A stretch of 64,000 nt of DNA from Clavibacter michiganensis (GCA_002150995.1 MDHJ01000001.1:682001-746000); one strand, 5' to 3'. Counted from the first letter of the stretch, positions 18,082-27,571 are shown. Numbers and translations are program-made. The notes: a model not told the origin generated them from the letters alone.

Positions 18082-19470
18082 ATGGCCGACGACCCCACCG
18101 CCGCTGCGGCGACCACCGCGCCCGCGTCCGGCGCACCGCACGACACCCCGAAGCCGACCCGCCGGGAGCTCGCGAAGGCCTTCACCGCGAGCCTCACCGG
18201 CACCTCGCTCGAGTGGTACGACTTCGCGGTCTACTCGGCCGCCAGCGCGGTCGTCTTCCCCGTCGTCTTCTTCCCGTCGTCGGACCCGTACACGGCGACG
18301 ATCCTCGCGTTCTCCACCTACGCGGTCGGCTACGTGTCGCGCCCCGTCGGCGGGTTCGTGTTCGGCCGGCTCGGCGACAAGATCGGCCGCAAGCCCGTCC
18401 TCGTGCTCACGCTGCTGCTCATCGGCATCGCCACGTTCCTCATCGGCGTGCTGCCGGGCTACGCGACCATCGGGCTCGCGGCGCCGATCATCCTCGTGCT
18501 CCTCCGCTTCGCGCAGGGCGTGGGCGTGGGCGGCGAGTGGGGCGGCGCGGTGCTGCTCTCGAGCGAGTTCGGGGATCCCCGGAGGCGCGGGTTCTGGTCC
18601 TCGGCCGCCCAGGTGGGTCCGCCCGCCGGCAACCTGCTCGCCAACGGCGCGCTCGCGCTGCTGACCGTGCTGCTCACCGAGGAGGACTTCCTCGACTGGG
18701 GCTGGCGCGTCGCGTTCCTCCTCTCGGCGCTCCTCGTGGCGTTCGGCCTCTGGATCCGCCTGAAGCTCGAGGACACCCCCGTGTTCAAGGCGCTGCAGGA
18801 GCGGGGCGACCGCCCGAGCGCGCCCATCTCCGAGGTCTTCCGCACGCAGGCCCGGCCGCTCGTCGCCGCGATCCTCTCCCGCGTCGGACCCGACGTCCTC
18901 TACGCGCTCTTCACGGTCTTCACGCTCACCTACGGCGTCAACTCGCTCGGCTTCGAGCGCAGCCAGGTGCTCGTCGCCGTGCTCGTCGGATCCGCGGTGC
19001 AGCTGTTCACCATCCCGTTCGCGGGCGCCGTGAGCGACCGCATCAACCGGCGGGCCCTGTACGCGGCCGCCGCGGTGGGCGCCGCCGTCTGGGCGTACGT
19101 CTTCTTCGCCATCACCGACGGCTCGTCGACCTTCGTGCTGGGCGTCGGCATCGTGCTCGGCCTCTTCTTCCACTCCTTCATGTACGGGCCGCAGGCGGCG
19201 TACATCATCGAGCAGTTCTCGCCGCGGCTCCGCTACACGGGCGCCTCGCTGGCGTACACGATCGCCGGCGTCATCGGCGGGGCCATCGCGCCGCTGATGT
19301 TCACGATCATCTACGAGGAGACCGGCAGCTGGGTCGGCATCGCGCTGTACCTCACCGCCGCGGTCGTCCTCACCCTCGTGGGCCTCGCGATGGGCCGCGA
19401 CTCCGACGTCTCCGAGGACGAGGAGTACGTGCGGACGGGCGCCGAGGGCGTCGCGGCACCGCGGGTCTGA
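18082..19470 (+). CDS. MFS transporter, metabolite:H+ symporter type
   Basis: The 462-residue protein has 12 predicted membrane helices and the metabolite:proton symporter signatures. These are GTSLEWYDFAVYSAASA in helix 1 (about 40-56), GRLGDKIGRKPVLV between helices 2 and 3 (about 95), and QGVGVGGEWGGAVLL in helix 4 (about 145). Relatives import organic acids and related small substrates. The ATG at 18082 follows CGAGGAG. It diverges from the DUF2848 gene and shares the TGTATACA operator with the amidase promoter, so it probably imports the substrate of that pathway. Substrate unknown. Confidence 0.93.
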   Translation: MADDPTAAAATTAPASGAPHDTPKPTRRELAKAFTASLTGTSLEWYDFAVYSAASAVVFPVVFFPSSDPYTATILAFSTYAVGYVSRPVGGFVFGRLGDKIGRKPVLVLTLLLIGIATFLIGVLPGYATIGLAAPIILVLLRFAQGVGVGGEWGGAVLLSSEFGDPRRRGFWSSAAQVGPPAGNLLANGALALLTVLLTEEDFLDWGWRVAFLLSALLVAFGLWIRLKLEDTPVFKALQERGDRPSAPISEVFRTQARPLVAAILSRVGPDVLYALFTVFTLTYGVNSLGFERSQVLVAVLVGSAVQLFTIPFAGAVSDRINRRALYAAAAVGAAVWAYVFFAITDGSSTFVLGVGIVLGLFFHSFMYGPQAAYIIEQFSPRLRYTGASLAYTIAGVIGGAIAPLMFTIIYEETGSWVGIALYLTAAVVLTLVGLAMGRDSDVSEDEEYVRTGAEGVAAPRV

Positions 19471-19485
19471 CCCCGGCACCGCCGG

Positions 19486-19521
19486 CGACGCCCGGATCCC
19501 CGCTGCGGGATCCGGGCGTCG
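19486..19521. terminator. Bidirectional terminator between MFS and gntR genes
   Basis: Perfect 15-base arms CGACGCCCGGATCCC and GGGATCCGGGCGTCG with a six-base loop, 15 bases after the MFS stop and 57 bases beyond the gntR stop on the other strand. The 3' flank on the plus strand is TCGCG. Confidence 0.85.
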
Positions 19522-19578
19522 TCGCGTCCGGCCTCCCGCGGCCCGCGACTCGCGGCCCGGAGGCCGTGCGCGTCGGCG

Positions 19579-20253
19579 TCAGGCGCGCAGCAGGACGTCG
19601 AGCGTGACCGCCAGGTGCCGGTCGATCGCGTCGCGCGCGGCCTCGGCGTCGCCTGCGGCCAGCGCATCGACGATGCCGGCGTGCTCCTCGCACACGCGGT
19701 CCTGCCGGTCGGTGGCGCGGTAGAGCGCCTCGACGCCGATGAGGATCTGCCGGGCGCGGAGCTTCGCGTAGGTGCGGCTCATCAGCTCGCTCCCGGCGGC
19801 GTCGACGAGCAGCTGGTGGAAGCGCCGGTCGTGCTCGATGAACTCCCGGCCGCTCTCGCGCGGCGGCATGGCGACCATCGCGCGCTGCTGCGCGAGCACG
19901 GCGCGCATGGCGTCGAGGGGCGTGCGGTCGTGGGCCACCGCGCTCGTGGCCGCGTGGCGCTCGAGGACCCCGCGGAGCTCCATCAGCTCGCCGATCTCGC
20001 GACCGGTGATGACGGGGATGCGGGCGCCGCGCTTGGGGATCATCTCGACCAGGTCGTCCGCGGCGAGCAGCAGGAGGGCCTCGCGGACGGGCGTGCGCGA
20101 GACGCCGATGCGCTCCGCCAGCTCCTGCTCGTTGAGGAACGCGCCCTGCTGGTCCGGGTCGGTGAGGACGTGCGCGTGCAGGAACTCGTAGGCTCGCGCA
20201 CGGCCGGAGAGGGCGCTCGCCGGTGACCCTGGATCGCCCGCCCGTTCTCGCAT
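19579..20253 (-). CDS. GntR family regulator, FCD subfamily
   Basis: The 224-residue regulator has an N-terminal winged helix with FLNEQELAERIGVSRTPVRE (about 39-58) and an all-helical FCD ligand domain (about 85-215). The latter has LMELRGVLERHA, the metal-site-like FIEHDRRFHQLLVDAA and CEEHAGIVDALAAGD, whose Asp/His residues commonly bind a metal and an organic acid. It diverges from the nitrilase-type gene by 28 bases, which hold the palindrome ATGTATACAT, so it probably represses its own promoter, the amidase and the distal MFS/DUF2848 promoters. The effector is not evident. Confidence 0.92.
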   Translation of the reverse strand: MRERAGDPGSPASALSGRARAYEFLHAHVLTDPDQQGAFLNEQELAERIGVSRTPVREALLLLAADDLVEMIPKRGARIPVITGREIGELMELRGVLERHAATSAVAHDRTPLDAMRAVLAQQRAMVAMPPRESGREFIEHDRRFHQLLVDAAGSELMSRTYAKLRARQILIGVEALYRATDRQDRVCEEHAGIVDALAAGDAEAARDAIDRHLAVTLDVLLRA

Positions 20254-20258
20254 ACGCT

Positions 20259-20268
20259 ATGTATACAT
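20259..20268. promoter_or_regulatory. Putative GntR (FCD) operator overlapping the gntR/amidase promoters
   Basis: ATGTATACAT, a perfect palindrome with core TGTATACA, lies six bases from the gntR start and 14 from the amidase start, overlapping any promoter of either. Its core matches the site at 18002-18011. Confidence 0.7.
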
Positions 20269-20281
20269 CAGGAGGAGGACC

Positions 20282-21120
20282 ATGAGAGTCGCGCTAGCCC
20301 AGATCATCAGCTCCCCGGATCCCGCGGACAACCTCGCACGCGTCGAGCGCGTCGCCGAGGACGCCGCGCGTCAGGGCGCCGAGCTCGTGGTGTTCCCCGA
20401 GGCGACGCAGCGCGCGTTCGGGCACCCGCTCCCGGAGATCGCGGAGCCGCTCGACGGACCGTGGGCCTCGGGCGTCCGGTCGATCGCCGACCGGCTCGGC
20501 GTCGTCATCGTGGCCGGCATGTTCACGCCCGGGGCCGACGGACGCGTGCGCAACACCCTGCTCGTCGCCCGGCCCGCCGGCGCGGAGCCCGCGGGCGCGG
20601 GGTCGTACGACAAGATCCACCTCTTCGACGCGTTCGGCTTCCGCGAGTCCGACGCCGTCGACCCGGGCGACGCCGTCGCGGTGATCGAGGTGGGCGGCAC
20701 GCGCGCGTCGCTCGCCACCTGCTACGACGTGCGCTTCCCCGCGCTCTTCCTCGCGGGCGCCGACCGGGGCGCGGTCGTCAGCGTCGTGTGCGCCAGCTGG
20801 GGCGCGGGCCCCGGCAAGGCCGACCAGTGGGACCTGCTCCTCCGGGCCCGCGCGCTCGACTCCACGACCTTCGTGGTCGCCGTCGGCCAGGGCGACCCGG
20901 CGACGCTGCCGGCCGGATCCCGCGGCCACGACCCCGAGAGCGGCGCGCCCACCGGCATCGGCCGGAGCGCCGTGGTGTCCCCGCTCGGCGAGGTGCTGCA
21001 CCGGCTCGGCGGCGAGGAGGAGCTGCTCGTCGTCGACATCGACCCCGCGGCCGTCGACGCCGCGCGCGCACGCTGCCCGTGCTCGCCAACCGGCACCGCG
21101 GGCTCGAGCAGGGCGCCTGA
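20282..21120 (+). pseudogene. Carbon-nitrogen hydrolase (nitrilase superfamily), C-terminal frameshift
   Basis: The frame from ATG 20282 (after GGAGGAGGAC) shows the nitrilase triad: VVFPEATQRAF (Glu), SYDKIHLFDAFGF (Lys) and ATCYDVRFPALF (Cys). Near residue 263 the frame departs into unrelated sequence. The expected family ending LPVLANRHRGLEQGA continues in another frame to a TGA at 21120, and one extra base in the GC run around 21061-21070 would restore a 279-residue enzyme. It should hydrolyse an amide, possibly an omega-amidase or carbamoyl amidase. It shares an operator with the DUF2848/MFS genes. Confidence 0.87.
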
Positions 21121-21126
21121 CGCCCG

Positions 21127-21333
21127 TCAGCCCTCGCGGAACGACAGCACGTCGCCCGGCTGGCACTCCAGCACCCGGCAGATCGCCTCGAGCGTCGAGA
21201 AGCGCACCGCCTTCGCCCGGCCGTTCTTCAGCACGAAGACGTTCGCCGGCGTGATCCCGATCGCCGTCGCCAGCTCGGCCACGGTCATGCCGCGCGCGGC
21301 GAGGTGCGAGTCGAGGTCGACCTCGATCGGCAT
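21127..21333 (-). CDS. Small XRE-type helix-turn-helix regulator
   Basis: The 68-residue protein is one Cro/C1-type HTH: MTVAELATAIGITPANVFVL followed by GRAKAVRFSTLEAICRVLEC and PGDVLSFREG. It resembles the single-domain regulators encoded next to DUF2975 membrane proteins. Its ATG shares one base with the stop of the upstream DUF2975 gene, so the two are co-translated. The paired ATCGA..TCGAT palindromes before that gene are the best candidate for its own operator. Confidence 0.9.
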   Translation of the reverse strand: MPIEVDLDSHLAARGMTVAELATAIGITPANVFVLKNGRAKAVRFSTLEAICRVLECQPGDVLSFREG

Positions 21334-21809
21334 CAGACGACCTGCGCGAGCTCGGCGTGCGAGGCGGCGGCGCGGCGGAGCAGGCCGAGCATGGTCACCA
21401 GGACGAGGCAGAAGGCGGCGCAGAGGGCGGTCACCCCGACCAGGGCGACCATGACGGCCGGCGGCGTGATGCCGGCGGCGGCGAGCCCGACGACGGCGGC
21501 GACCGCGAGGCCCGCCGCGACGGCGCCCAGCGCGATCATGGCCCGCACCAGCGCGAACGCGCGCGCGTCGAAGATGGCGTCACCCGCGGTCAGGGACGTG
21601 AGCCGCCAGATGATGACGAGCACCGCCTGCGCGCACAGCGTGACGGCGACGATCCACACCGCGACCGGCACGACGAGCCCGTCCAGGTCGGCCTCGCTCT
21701 CGCGCAGCGGCCCGGTGGCCGCGGACACCATGAGTGCCTGCACCACGATCCCGAGCGCCACCAGCACCGCCACCAGCGCCTTCACGCCGATCCTCGTCGC
21801 CTCCGCCAT
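21333..21809 (-). CDS. DUF2975 membrane protein
   Basis: The 158-residue protein has four hydrophobic segments (about 10-30, 48-68, 88-112 and 118-140) and the central DAIFDARAFALVRAMIALGA typical of DUF2975. The start at 21809 is preceded by GGAGGAGG; an earlier ATG at 21896 would add an unsupported stretch. Function is unknown; the family is usually paired with a small XRE regulator, as here. Palindromes upstream suggest autoregulation of the pair. Confidence 0.85.
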   Translation of the reverse strand: MAEATRIGVKALVAVLVALGIVVQALMVSAATGPLRESEADLDGLVVPVAVWIVAVTLCAQAVLVIIWRLTSLTAGDAIFDARAFALVRAMIALGAVAAGLAVAAVVGLAAAGITPPAVMVALVGVTALCAAFCLVLVTMLGLLRRAAASHAELAQVV

Positions 21810-21827
21810 GTCCGTCCTCCTCCGTGC

Positions 21828-21855
21828 ATCGAAAGTCGATCCATCGAAGGACGAT
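21828..21855. promoter_or_regulatory. Two ATCGA-type palindromes upstream of DUF2975/HTH operon
   Basis: ATCGAAAGTCGAT (21828-21840, five-base arms) and ATCGAAGGACGAT (21843-21855, four-base arms) are repeated 15 bases apart, directly in front of the ribosome site of the DUF2975 gene. Confidence 0.6.
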
Positions 21856-21910
21856 ACGAGGCGGCAGCGGGCGACCGCGTCATCCGGAGGTCGCATCCCG
21901 CGTGACGCGA

Positions 21911-21944
21911 CGCGGGCCCGGCCGCCGAGGCGACCGGGCCCGCG
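21911..21944. terminator. Terminator after aldo/keto reductase gene
   Basis: Perfect 11-base arms CGCGGGCCCGG and CCGGGCCCGCG with a 12-base loop lie 16 bases past the reductase stop on the minus strand. Confidence 0.75.
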
Positions 21945-21959
21945 GGCCGTCGGAGCGGA

Positions 21960-22949
<990 letters not shown>

Positions 22950-23037
22950 GCGGTGCTCCGATCTCCCGCGGCCGGATGGGCCGCCCGTCGAGCCTAGGCA
23001 CGCTCCGGCGGCCGACGCGCCGCGTCCACGCGTTGTT

Positions 23038-23068
23038 TTGAATGAGTCAAGGGAAGTGTGCTTGACTC
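23038..23068. promoter_or_regulatory. Putative Fur/PerR-type operator at the regulator-catalase promoter
   Basis: TTGAATGAGTCAA (23038-23050) is a TTGA/TCAA dyad. GAGTCAAG (23044-23051) is also repeated in inverted form as CTTGACTC (23061-23068) with nine bases between. The sites end six bases before the regulator ATG, so they overlap promoter and transcript start. Confidence 0.6.
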
Positions 23069-23074
23069 GGGCGC

Positions 23075-23559
23075 ATGCCCCCCGACCACGCGCACCACCA
23101 CGCGCCGCCCCTCGACGCCGACGCCCTGCGCGCCGCGCTGCGGGAGGCGGGCCTCCGGGTGACCGGTCCGCGCGTCGCCGTCCTCACGGCCGTCGGCGCC
23201 CGGCCCCACTCGGACGCCGACGAGGTGCTCCGCGCGGTCAAGGGCGAGTTGCCCGGCACGAGCATCCAGGCGGTCTACGGCGTGCTCGGCGCGCTCCTGG
23301 CCGCGGGCTCGTGCGCCGCATCGAGCCCGCGGGATCCTCCGCGCGCTACGAGCGGCGGACGGGCGACAACCACCACCACCTCGTGTGCACGTCCTGCCGG
23401 ACGATCGTCGACGTGGACTGCGCCGTGGGGGAGTCCCCCTGCCTCGCGCCGTCCGACGCGGCGGGATTCCTCGTGGCGAGCGCCGAGGTGACGTACTGGG
23501 GCCTGTGCCCCGCCTGCCGGACCGCATCCGCGGAACCCGGTGCCACCGTCGCGACCTGA
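23075..23559 (+). pseudogene. Fur family regulator (FurA/PerR-like), single-base frameshift
   Basis: The N-terminal winged helix ([20 protein letters not shown], then [15 protein letters not shown]) and the metal/dimer domain lie in two frames. The latter has [18 protein letters not shown] and a second pair of Cys in LCPACRTA. One extra C at 23308 joins them as [16 protein letters not shown], giving 161 residues. The HHHLVC and C-x2-C motifs mark a Fur-type metal sensor. It stands 76 bases before catalase in the same direction, the classic peroxide-sensing regulator/catalase arrangement. No Shine-Dalgarno is close to the ATG. Confidence 0.88.
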
Positions 23560-23635
23560 CCGTCGCCACCGGCCGCCCCACGGCCGGACGACCCGAGCCA
23601 GCACCTCCCCGCTCCACCGCTGACAGGAGAACCAC

Positions 23636-25165
23636 ATGACAGACCAGAACTTCACGACCACCGACTCCGGCGCCCCGGTCGCCAGCGACCAGCACTCGCT
23701 CTCCGTCGGCCCCGACGGATCCATCCCGCTGCACGACCACTACCTCGTCGAGAAGCTCGCGCAGTTCAACCGCGAGCGCATCCCGGAGCGCGTCGTGCAC
23801 GCCAAGGGCGGCGGCGCGTTCGGCACCTTCCGCACCACGGGCGACGTGAGCGCGTACACCCGCGCCTCGCTCTTCCAGCCGGGCGCCGAGGTCGAGATGC
23901 TGGCCCGCTTCAGCACCGTCGCCGGTGAGCAGGGCAGCCCCGACACGTGGCGCGACCCGCGCGGCTTCGCGCTGAAGTTCTACACGGACGAGGGCAACTA
24001 CGACCTCGTCGGCAACAACACGCCCGTCTTCTTCATCCGCGACGGGATCAAGTTCCCCGACTTCATCCGCTCGCAGAAGCGCCTCCCGGGCTCGCACCTG
24101 CGCGACCACGACATGCAGTGGGACTTCTGGACGCTCTCGCCCGAGTCCGCCCACCAGGTCACCTGGCTCATGGGCGACCGCGGGCTCCCGAGCTCCTGGC
24201 GTCACATGGACGGCTTCGGCTCGCACACCTACCAGTGGGTGAACGCCGCGGGCGAGCGCTTCTGGGTGAAGTACCACTTCAAGACGCAGCAGGGCATCGA
24301 GATCCTGAAGCAGGAGCAGGCCGACCAGATCGCCGGCGAGGACGCCGACTTCCACATCCGCGACCTCACCGAGGCCATCGACCGGGGCGACTACCCGGAG
24401 TGGAAGCTCGAGGTGCAGGTCATGCCCTACGAGGACGCGAAGACGTACCGCTTCAACCCCTTCGACCTCACGAAGGTCTGGTCGCAGAAGGACTACCCGC
24501 GCATCGAGGTCGGCACCATGACCCTCAACCGGAACCCGGAGAACTACTTCGCGCAGATCGAGCAGGCCGCGTTCGCGCCCTCGAACTTCGTGCCCGGGAT
24601 CCAGGCCAGCCCCGACAAGATGCTCCTCGCGCGCATCTTCAGCTACGCCGACGCGCACCGCTACCGCGTGGGCACCAACCACGCGCAGCTGCCGGTGAAC
24701 GCGGCGAAGTCGCCCGTGCACAGCTACTCGAAGGACGGCGCCGGGCGCTATCACTTCGAGTCGGCCGGCACGCCCGTGTACGCGCCCAACTCGCACGGGG
24801 GCGCGCACGCCGACCCCGCCCGGGCCGCGGAGAGCGCCGGCTGGGAGCAGGACGGCGAGCTCGTCCGCACGGCCGCCACGCTGCACGCCGAGGACGACGA
24901 CTTCGTCCAGGCCCGGATGCTCGTCAACGAGTCCATGGATGACGCCCAGCGCGAGCGCCTCGTCGGCAACATCGTCGGCCACGTGAGCAAGGTCACCACC
25001 GCCGAGCTCCGCGCCCGCGTCATCCAGTACTGGACGAACGTCGACGCGTGGCTGGGCGCGGCCGTCGCCGCGGGCCTGCCGCCGCTGGCCGGCTCCGCGC
25101 CGGTCGCCGAGGCCACCCCCGGCCCGACGCGCGACGCCGAGGAGGTCTCCGTCGCGGCCCACTGA
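23636..25165 (+). CDS. katA: Monofunctional haem catalase (small-subunit, clade 3)
   Basis: The 509-residue enzyme splits hydrogen peroxide into water and oxygen. The catalytic His lies in [14 protein letters not shown] (about 54), the Asn in [15 protein letters not shown] (about 127), and the haem-ligand Tyr in [14 protein letters not shown] (about 337). Length fits small-subunit catalases, which bind NADPH. The ATG follows ACAGGAGAACC. A Fur-type regulator precedes it and a strong hairpin follows 30 bases after the stop, so the two genes form the whole unit. Peroxide or iron control through the upstream operator is inferred. Confidence 0.96.
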   Translation: MTDQNFTTTDSGAPVASDQHSLSVGPDGSIPLHDHYLVEKLAQFNRERIPERVVHAKGGGAFGTFRTTGDVSAYTRASLFQPGAEVEMLARFSTVAGEQGSPDTWRDPRGFALKFYTDEGNYDLVGNNTPVFFIRDGIKFPDFIRSQKRLPGSHLRDHDMQWDFWTLSPESAHQVTWLMGDRGLPSSWRHMDGFGSHTYQWVNAAGERFWVKYHFKTQQGIEILKQEQADQIAGEDADFHIRDLTEAIDRGDYPEWKLEVQVMPYEDAKTYRFNPFDLTKVWSQKDYPRIEVGTMTLNRNPENYFAQIEQAAFAPSNFVPGIQASPDKMLLARIFSYADAHRYRVGTNHAQLPVNAAKSPVHSYSKDGAGRYHFESAGTPVYAPNSHGGAHADPARAAESAGWEQDGELVRTAATLHAEDDDFVQARMLVNESMDDAQRERLVGNIVGHVSKVTTAELRARVIQYWTNVDAWLGAAVAAGLPPLAGSAPVAEATPGPTRDAEEVSVAAH

Positions 25166-25195
25166 GCCGCGGCGGTGATCCGCTGATCGCACGAC

Positions 25196-25232
25196 ACGAC
25201 GCCCGTCCCCTCGCCGAGGGGGCGGGCGTCGT
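25196..25232 (+). terminator. Terminator after catalase gene
   Basis: ACGACGCCCG and CGGGCGTCGT arms with an inner CCCCTC/GAGGGG stem, followed by CGTG rather than a U-run. Confidence 0.85.
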
Positions 25233-25359
25233 CGTGCACGGCGGGCGGTCGGCGGGAGCCGGCACGGCCTGTGGGCCGCGCCCCCGCCCGGGGGCGCGCG
25301 CGTGCCAGTGTCGGGCCGCGCCGATCGGCGCGACCCCCCTCGTAGAACAGGACGACACG

Positions 25360-26373
25360 ATGGCATCTGCCACCCGCACCACGCTCCTCGGGACCGCGGC
25401 CTGCGCCGCGCTGACCGCGGGGATGCTCGCCGGACCGGGGGCGGCCATCGCCGCTCCCGGGCCGGTGGCCGGCCCCTCGTCGGGCATCCTGCACCACACG
25501 ATCCCGGCCGACAGCGCGACGGCGGCTGCCGCCGCATGGACGCCCGCGCGCATGCACGCGGCCACGACGAACCGGTTCGTCGACGAGGATCCCGCCGATG
25601 GCGATCCGCCCGCGACCGCCACGGACACGTCCGCGGCGCTCGACACCTCGGCCGTCGTCGCCCCCGGTGCCGTTGCGGACCTCGACGAGACGACCGCGGT
25701 CCCGGGCTTCGCCGCCGCCGACCACCTCGGCGTCGTCTTCTTCCGCAGCGGCGGCGTCGACCAGCGCTGCACCGGGAACGCCGTCGTCTCCCGATCGGGC
25801 GACCTCGTCGCCACGTCGGGCAGGTGCGTCTCGGCGCTGGAGGACGCGTTCGTCAGCGAGCTCGTCTTCGTCCCGGGGTACGACGGGACCGCGCCCGAGG
25901 GCGTCTGGGCCGCGACCGCGGTCACCGTGCAGTCGCGCTGGGTCACGGACCGCGCCGTCGACTTCGACTCGGCGTTCCTCCAGGTGCAGGCGCCCGCCGG
26001 TGCCGCTGCCGGGGCGACGCTCTCCTCGACCGTCGGGGCGTCCGGCGTGCTCTTCGCGGGGCAGGAGGACGACGACGAGTACCGCGCCTCCGGTTACGCG
26101 CTCGACGGCGGTCACGACGGCACGCGGGTCGTGGACGTGGTCGGCACGGTCGAGCCCAACCCGTGGGCCAACGAGGACTACGCGATCGAGGGCATCGGGA
26201 CCGAGCTGCGCGCCGGCATCAGCGGTTCGCCGTGGAGGGCCACGGAGGACGGCTCGGGCGACGTCCAGCGCGGCATGACGACGTTCGCGTACCACCGGTT
26301 CACCCACGTCGCCTTCGGGCCGCAGTGGACGAGCACCCTGCACGACACCTACCGGGCGGCAGCGGCCTCGTGA
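25360..26373 (+). CDS. Secreted trypsin-like serine protease homologue lacking the catalytic His
   Basis: The 337-residue protein has a Sec signal peptide (hydrophobic 8-28, cleavage after AIA at 29-31), a Pro/Ala/Thr-rich pro-region to about 115, and a chymotrypsin-fold domain. The residue set is unusual. Where the family has T-A-A/G-H-C, this protein reads ATSGRCV, with Arg155 (codon AGG, 25822-25824) in the His position. The Asp site (VDFDSAFLQV, Asp203) and the Ser site (AGISGSPW, Ser288) are kept, as are Cys137 and Cys157. It resembles the secreted Chp/Pat-1 type proteases of plant-pathogenic Clavibacter, but is predicted inactive as a protease. Monocistronic, with a terminator behind. 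Confidence 0.85.
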   Translation: MASATRTTLLGTAACAALTAGMLAGPGAAIAAPGPVAGPSSGILHHTIPADSATAAAAAWTPARMHAATTNRFVDEDPADGDPPATATDTSAALDTSAVVAPGAVADLDETTAVPGFAAADHLGVVFFRSGGVDQRCTGNAVVSRSGDLVATSGRCVSALEDAFVSELVFVPGYDGTAPEGVWAATAVTVQSRWVTDRAVDFDSAFLQVQAPAGAAAGATLSSTVGASGVLFAGQEDDDEYRASGYALDGGHDGTRVVDVVGTVEPNPWANEDYAIEGIGTELRAGISGSPWRATEDGSGDVQRGMTTFAYHRFTHVAFGPQWTSTLHDTYRAAAAS

Positions 26374-26378
26374 CCCGC

Positions 26379-26408
26379 GGGCGCCGCCCGGCCGACCGGG
26401 CGGCGCCC
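26379..26408 (+). terminator. Terminator after protease-like gene
   Basis: Perfect 13-base arms GGGCGCCGCCCGG and CCGGGCGGCGCCC with a four-base loop CCGA, five bases after the stop; the 3' flank is GTCGCG. Confidence 0.85.
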
Positions 26409-26467
26409 GTCGCGCGGTCCGTGGCCCGCGGGTCGCGGGTCGCGGATCACGGACCGCGGTTCGCGGA

Positions 26468-26987
26468 TCACGCGAGCGGCAGCTCCATCTCCAGGTCCCG
26501 CTGCGCGCGGTCGAGGGCGTACGGCACGCTCCGGCCCGTGAGGCGGAAGCCGCGGCGCTCGTAGAAGGCGCGGGCGCGGGGTTGTCCTCGTGCACCTCGA
26601 GGCGGAGGGTCGAGGCGCCCGGGCGCTCGCGGGCCCAGGCCACGACGGCGTCCAGGAGGAGGTCGGCGACGCCGGCGGCCCGGCCCCGGGCATCCGGCGT
26701 GATGTAGACGCTCACGAGCATGACGACGGCGCGGTCGGTCGTGACGAACGCGTTCATCGCCCCGAGCCAGCGCCCGGTGCCGCGGTCGACGGCCGCGTAC
26801 GCCGTCGACCCCTGCTGGGAGGGGCGCTCCGCGCGGGCCCGCCACTGGGCGTCGGTGAGACCGCGCGCCGTCTCCAGGGTCTCGAGGTACGCGAGCGGGG
26901 TGTCCTCCAGCATCTCCAGGCGGAGCGTGCGGTACTCGCGCCAGTCCTCGGGAGGATCCGGTGGACGACGGGGTCGAGCCCGGTCAC
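26468..26987 (-). pseudogene. GNAT acetyltransferase broken by two single-base losses
   Basis: Three frames must be joined. A GTG at 26987, overlapping the stop of the upstream acetyltransferase (GTGA), starts MTGLDPVVHRILP. One extra C at 26950-26952 continues it as EDWREYRTLRLEMLEDTPLA. One more at 26578-26581 joins DNPRARAFYERRGFRLTGRS to the end. The joined 173-residue protein is a complete GNAT with the acetyl-CoA loop YITPDARGRAAGVADLLLDA and the Asn/Tyr of motif B. Substrate unknown. It is coupled to the NodA-like gene. Confidence 0.85.
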
Positions 26988-27559
26988 ACCAGCTGCCCGT
27001 TCACGTGCAGGTCGCCCGCGGGGAACGCGTCGGCGGCTGACGTCACGGGGAGCATGAGCCAGCCGTGGTCCTGGTGCACGACCTCGGCCGCGCCGAGGAG
27101 GGTGAAGCCGTTGTAGTGGCCGGTGCGGCCGGGCAGCGGGATCCAGCCGTGCCGCTCGTAGTAGCCGGTCGTGCCCTCGCCCGTCTCGAGGAGGCCGAAG
27201 GGCACGGCGAGGCGGGCGAGGGCGCCGCGGATGCCGTCGGCCAGCAGCGTGCCGAGGCCCTGTCCCTGCCGGTCGGGATGCACGGCCACCATCCCGGTGG
27301 ACGCGACGAGGAGGTCGTCGGCCGGATCCCCGTCGCCGTCGCCCGTGCCCACGTACATGCGGCGGAGCCCGGCGTGCGCCACCAGCTCGTCGCCGTCGTG
27401 GGCGAGGATCCGCAGCTCGGGCTGCGCTCCCGCCCAGCTGCGCGACCCCGCATAGCCCTCGCGGAAGTCGGGGAAGGCGCGCGCGAGGAGCGCGGCGATC
27501 GCGACGTGGTCGGCGATGGCGAGCTCGCCCTCGCGGACGACGGAGAGGCGGGGTCCCAT
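26984..27559 (-). CDS. NodA-like N-acyltransferase (GNAT fold)
   Basis: The 191-residue protein is GNAT-like but its N-terminal half matches what is remembered of rhizobial NodA. It has GELAIADHVAIAALL (11-25), SRSWAGAQPELRILAHDGDE (39-58), VAHAGLRRMYVG (60-71) and, after a Gly/Asp-rich insert, DLLVASTGMVAVHPDRQGQG (82-101) and LAVPFGLLETGEG (117-129). NodA moves an acyl chain to the free amine of a de-N-acetylated chitin oligomer. An acyl or acetyl transfer to an amine is thus a reasonable guess, not shown. The start at 27559 follows a TACGCT -10 box by six bases, so it is probably leaderless. It is co-transcribed with a second GNAT. Confidence 0.75.
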   Translation of the reverse strand: MGPRLSVVREGELAIADHVAIAALLARAFPDFREGYAGSRSWAGAQPELRILAHDGDELVAHAGLRRMYVGTGDGDGDPADDLLVASTGMVAVHPDRQGQGLGTLLADGIRGALARLAVPFGLLETGEGTTGYYERHGWIPLPGRTGHYNGFTLLGAAEVVHQDHGWLMLPVTSAADAFPAGDLHVNGQLV

Positions 27560-27565
27560 GGATCG

Positions 27566-27571
27566 AGCGTA
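27566..27571 (-). promoter_or_regulatory. -10 box for leaderless NodA-like gene
   Basis: TACGCT on the minus strand ends six bases before the ATG at 27559 and no ribosome site intervenes. Confidence 0.5.
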
